Of a stretch of 64,000 bases of DNA, positions 62,101-64,000 are shown piece after piece. This DNA is from Patescibacteria group bacterium (GTDB lineage Bacteria; Patescibacteriota; Minisyncoccia; Phycocordibacterales; BOKC01), in the NCBI GenBank assembly GCA_016860785.1, contig BOKC01000002.1:59723-123722 (forward strand), read 5' to 3'. Made by a program: the position numbers and the translations under genes. The notes beneath the pieces are model-generated. The model did no database searches and was not told the DNA's origin. It saw only the letters and a program-made list of their open reading frames with translations. How positions within the stretch are numbered: position 1 is the stretch's first letter; each line of letters starts with the position of its first letter.

Positions 62101-62307
62101 AGTGGTGGCGGTAGTGTTGATTATCCGGATGATCAAGTTGGTTCGGATAACGAAGATGATTTCGAAGCGGATGAGATTGGATCAAAAGAAGAGACCGGTA
62201 GTGAAGAAAACGAAGAGAAAGTTGGTGTTGGGGCGGGCTCAGAAAATGAGATTGTTGAGGGTGAACCAGAAACAGGGCCAGAGCCAGAGTTAGAAGAAGA
62301 GTTATAA
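59128..62307 (+). CDS. Large fibre-like surface protein, 1059 aa
   Basis: A signal peptide (about 5-31) is followed by NSQINYQGKLTDTNNLAVPDG, a module common at the start of bacterial fibre proteins. The middle has at least five repeats of the form GNVGIGTTTPYSKLTVWG, a trimeric-fibre-like motif seen in phage tail fibres. Residues about 745-880 (NPADYAEAFTV, EPGDIVVASKLEP) resemble the Peptidase_G2/intramolecular chaperone group. The last 80 residues are extremely acidic. It is likely exported and attached at the surface, perhaps an adhesin. Confidence 0.7.
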   Translation: MRILLRKKIRIYTFLVFSGFFFLLPFVSYADFNSQINYQGKLTDTNNLAVPDGNYIMKFRLYTTATSATTTNIWEEIRIDSGDRITVTDGLFSVMLGSSTPLSTVNFNQTLYLGVEICGTSGLSGCDDEMSPRKILGTVPSAFEAGKLSGLNSSQFLRSDAENSTSTASTFLRITQSGAGKIAEFIGQSSASVLALLSNGNVGVGTSTPYSRFSVWGSGTGANRLFELTNNSSTTLAAFLEDGTGYFLGNIGIGTTTPGTIFSLGNTGPDTINISTTATSTFGSGIDIRTGCFAVNGVCVGGGSGVSTFLGLTDTQSSFTANRIIHTNSSGNALTDTDGFVFDGINFGIGTSSPYARLSVVGQAVAEYFTATSSNATSTFTNLRFTGNFRTPFTSNRVPFVSTDGILSESADLTYVSGKLTAEGGLEVSRNTNTYSHFGGATTNLPVSPTNDTDRLVTIKGITGTSGERRGLLTAVDFTGSSSNSGSNMAFQSIAKHSGSGALTLTTGPGGLSGGRVGLHFSSTALGTISLATGLSVWSERGSLTVNNASITEYIGLQIEESIWYLGGSGAITDYSGIRVRSPSTTGSGTMTNVYGLRIDEIVRGNNRFAIYTGGTTKSYFGGNVGIGTTTPYSKLTVWGVGTGTNRIFELVNNASTTLFSVLDNGTTHIGTATAGNIVFETSATGNVVRVGVGTSTPDADFTIVSNQPNANTYLFTIATTTGDVINRKFTVDSDGDVAIDGSLTNPADYAEAFTVVGLKTEYEPGDIVVASKLEPGKVEKSYEPYQGNLAGVYSTKPGIIGTLSKSPTAYRIEETNDIPVGVMGRVPVKVSDENGPIKAGDYITSSSRLGIGMKATKPGRVVGVALEDFTPSSNGEVGKIMTFINNNTFYFGEGDLNLEKRISDLEAFVKGGNAGGFGFDYILTNFEMLGVKIQDGFAYFKNLIAEKLTVGNRENPAGITLFDTITGEPYCLSINSGVVNSAPGECQIFKSGGGSVDYPDDQVGSDNEDDFEADEIGSKEETGSEENEEKVGVGAGSENEIVEGEPETGPEPELEEEL

Positions 62308-62330
62308 ATTCCGATTTTTTAAAAAGACTT

Positions 62331-63788
62331 ATGAAGTCTCAAAAAAGTTTCAAAAGAAAAATTATTTTTACTCTAATCACAGTTTTTGTTTTGACTGCGA
62401 TTTTTTCCTACTCAAAACTTTTTACTGAAGCCGAGACTTTAAAACATTTGCGAGTGGAAACATTTACTTCAAACGGCACTTTTACAGTGCCGTCCGGAGT
62501 TACGGAAGTAACTTTTGAAGGTTGGGCTGGTGGTGGCGGTGGTTCTCAAAACGCCGGCGCTGGTGGTGGCGGAGCTTTTATGTCAACCACTATGGTTGTT
62601 GAAGCTGCACAAGAATATACGATAACTGTTGGTTCAGGTGGTGCTGCTGGCGGGAACAATGGGGCTAGTACAACGGTAGAGAGAGGTGGCACAAAATATC
62701 TTGATGCGCAGGGTGGTTTTGGTGGCGGAACAAATGGTGGTGGTCGAGGCAAAGCTAGCGCCGGAATAGGGGACTTTGGTTTTGATGGCGGAAACGGTAA
62801 TCAAGGAACTTCCGGAAAATCCGGTGGTGGTGGAGGCGGAACGGAAGGCGCCGGCTCGTCCGGACCAAACGGCGGTGGTAATTATTTCGGTGGCGGTGGT
62901 TCTGGTGGTGCTGGAGTGGAAAATCACAGATATTATGGTTCAGGTGGTGGTAGCAACACTTCAACCCAAAGAACTGGTCGCGACGGCGCAGTTCATGTTA
63001 CCTATCTTATTGACGCAACTGAAGGTTTTCCAACCATTAGAGCCAGAAATTGGGGCCGCTCCGGAGGAGACACCACTAGCCATGCGATTCGTTTGCCGGC
63101 TGGGGTTAAAACTGGACAATTACTTTTAGTTGTATTTTCTGTTCACGGCAACAATCCGACACTCTCTGGTTACGATACAAATGATTGGATTCTTTTAGAT
63201 GAAGAAGTAAATTCTGGTACCAATACCGTCAAGGGCGCCATACTTTACAAAATAGCTGATGGTGGAAGCGCTGATGATTTGACCATCACCACTTCGGCGA
63301 GCGAGGAGAGCACGCATATATCTTTTGCTATTGATAGAGGAGGGACGCCGACTGCGACAGGACTCGGCGGAGACGGCACCAATACCAATCCGCCCTCTCA
63401 CAACGCTCTCTCTTCAAGAAAATATCTTTGGATCGCGACTGTTTCAAGAGATTTGAATGTTAATGGCGATCACAGGGTTTCTGCTCCGCCGGCTAATTAC
63501 ACGGATTTCTTGTATTTATCGCCAACTTCTTTTAATACAGGTGTTGATACATCTGTGGCGACACGCCACAGAGAAATTCAGACAGAAGATCCTGATATTT
63601 TTACTTCCAGTTCCGAACAGTGGGTGTCTTTTACGATTGCTGTACCGTATGTTGATCCGGGGGATCCAGGAGAGAGCAGTGACACGGTCAAAACTTTGAT
63701 CAAAGGCGGGACGACTTTTAAGGGGGGAGTTATTTTTAAACTATTTCTGCCTTTTACTTTGAAATTTTCTTATTTTAATCTTTTCTAA
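62331..63788 (+). CDS. Glycine-rich secreted surface protein
   Basis: A 485-aa protein. A signal helix (about 12-31) is followed by TFTVPSGVTEVTFEGWAGGG, the start of a glycine-rich domain, with runs of Gly/Ser/Asn to about 215. A beta-rich domain follows. The C-terminus (GTTFKGGVIFKLFLPFTLKF) may be an anchor or sorting signal. It is 24 bp after the fibre gene and shares the export theme. Confidence 0.7.
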   Translation: MKSQKSFKRKIIFTLITVFVLTAIFSYSKLFTEAETLKHLRVETFTSNGTFTVPSGVTEVTFEGWAGGGGGSQNAGAGGGGAFMSTTMVVEAAQEYTITVGSGGAAGGNNGASTTVERGGTKYLDAQGGFGGGTNGGGRGKASAGIGDFGFDGGNGNQGTSGKSGGGGGGTEGAGSSGPNGGGNYFGGGGSGGAGVENHRYYGSGGGSNTSTQRTGRDGAVHVTYLIDATEGFPTIRARNWGRSGGDTTSHAIRLPAGVKTGQLLLVVFSVHGNNPTLSGYDTNDWILLDEEVNSGTNTVKGAILYKIADGGSADDLTITTSASEESTHISFAIDRGGTPTATGLGGDGTNTNPPSHNALSSRKYLWIATVSRDLNVNGDHRVSAPPANYTDFLYLSPTSFNTGVDTSVATRHREIQTEDPDIFTSSSEQWVSFTIAVPYVDPGDPGESSDTVKTLIKGGTTFKGGVIFKLFLPFTLKFSYFNLF

Positions 63789-63810
63789 TATTTTGAAACA
63801 TCCAAGACAG

Positions 63811-64000
63811 ATGAAAAAAACACTTTTTTTTTATTTCACTATTATTTTTTCTCTTATCTGCGCCAAATATTTCTTCCGCCCAACCCGAAACCTACACCCT
63901 AAACCTAGACACTTTCAATATCTTTCTGCTTCTCTCCGGACTTGTCGCCGTCCTGATGTTAATCGTGAATGCGATTGAGTATCTCTCAACCGGAGCTATT
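63811..64000 (+). pseudogene. Secreted/membrane protein start, frameshifted near a poly-A/T run (runs off right edge)
   Basis: ATG 63811 is followed by A7, then CAC and T9. As written, the ATG frame stops at about 63978. The neighbouring frame instead reads a signal peptide (FFISLLFFLLSAPNISSA) and QPETYTLNLDTFNIFLLLSG, a normal secreted or membrane protein to the edge. Deleting one base from A7 joins the ATG to this frame. This is a sequencing error, a phase-variable tract, or a broken gene. Confidence 0.6.

Noticed and set aside
62520..62960. Possible CRISPR or tandem repeat array
   Set aside because: Repetition is from Gly-rich codons, without constant repeats and unique spacers; no CRISPR array is seen anywhere in the window.
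62546..62964. Antisense frames rich in Pro/His/Thr opposite the glycine-rich gene
   Set aside because: They mirror the Gly codon repeats of the real gene and have no start signals.

Overview
The window looks like a genome segment of a Patescibacteria/CPR bacterium, most likely a parcubacterium. It is AT-rich. It carries a divergent 16S rRNA gene with a LAGLIDADG-bearing intron and a variant 530 loop, lone copies of core genes (secDF, secA, murB/C/D, gatB), and a surface-polysaccharide region and a large-surface-protein region of the kind common in these cells. The assignment rests on reading the 16S and the gene repertoire, not on a tree.

Layout. 1-5713: partial glycosyltransferase, a small XRE regulator cassette, a lipid-carrier sugar transferase, a sugar epimerase, and secD-secF. 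5780-8646: a stand-alone 16S rRNA unit with its own promoter, a 26-bp processing stem, a roughly 0.1-kb expansion, an intron of about 0.85 kb and a strong terminator; no 23S or 5S follows. 8647-10078: two small SD-bearing cassettes, then tRNA-Ile (with broken copies), tRNA-Leu and tRNA-Pro. 10128-12062: a cohesin-like membrane protein lacking its 5' end. 12093-12871: a REP/RAYT unit with one REP hairpin inside the transposase gene. 12885-19021: murD, murC, a glycoside-hydrolase-like protein and a VirD4-like ATPase. 19044-45382: a long polysaccharide locus with five GT4 glycosyltransferases, three tandem capsule-synthesis paralogues, two methyltransferases, pseudaminic-acid-type genes (PseB, PseC, SpsF/PseF-like, PseI), an ABC exporter, a Wzx-type flippase and an O-antigen-ligase-like polymerase. 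45402-53540: murB, a 37-residue basic protein, secA, Nudix, DedA-like, MYG1-like, gatB and a MerR-like regulator. 53838-64000: a surface-protein locus with two WxL-like proteins around a DUF916-like protein, an Fn3 protein, a 1059-residue fibre-like protein and a glycine-rich protein.

How the genes work together. The polysaccharide locus could make nucleotide-activated nonulosonic acid and other sugars, assemble them on a lipid carrier, flip them (Wzx or ABC) and polymerise or ligate them. SecDF/SecA would export the surface proteins of the right-hand locus. MurB/C/D give a partial view of peptidoglycan precursor synthesis.

Most striking signal. The 16S 3' end, read just after an intact helix 45, lacks the CCUCC anti-Shine-Dalgarno sequence. 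Many genes start about six bases after a -10 box, which implies leaderless mRNAs, and almost none has a Shine-Dalgarno site. Five scattered single-gene cassettes (starts at 698, 8727, 9159, 37396 on the minus strand, and 41350) break this rule: they are richer in G+C, carry clear Shine-Dalgarno sites, have -35/-10 promoters with 17-bp spacers, and have their own terminators. Two genes (36484-37396 and 63811-64000) are out of frame at homopolymer runs, which could be sequencing error, decay or phase variation.
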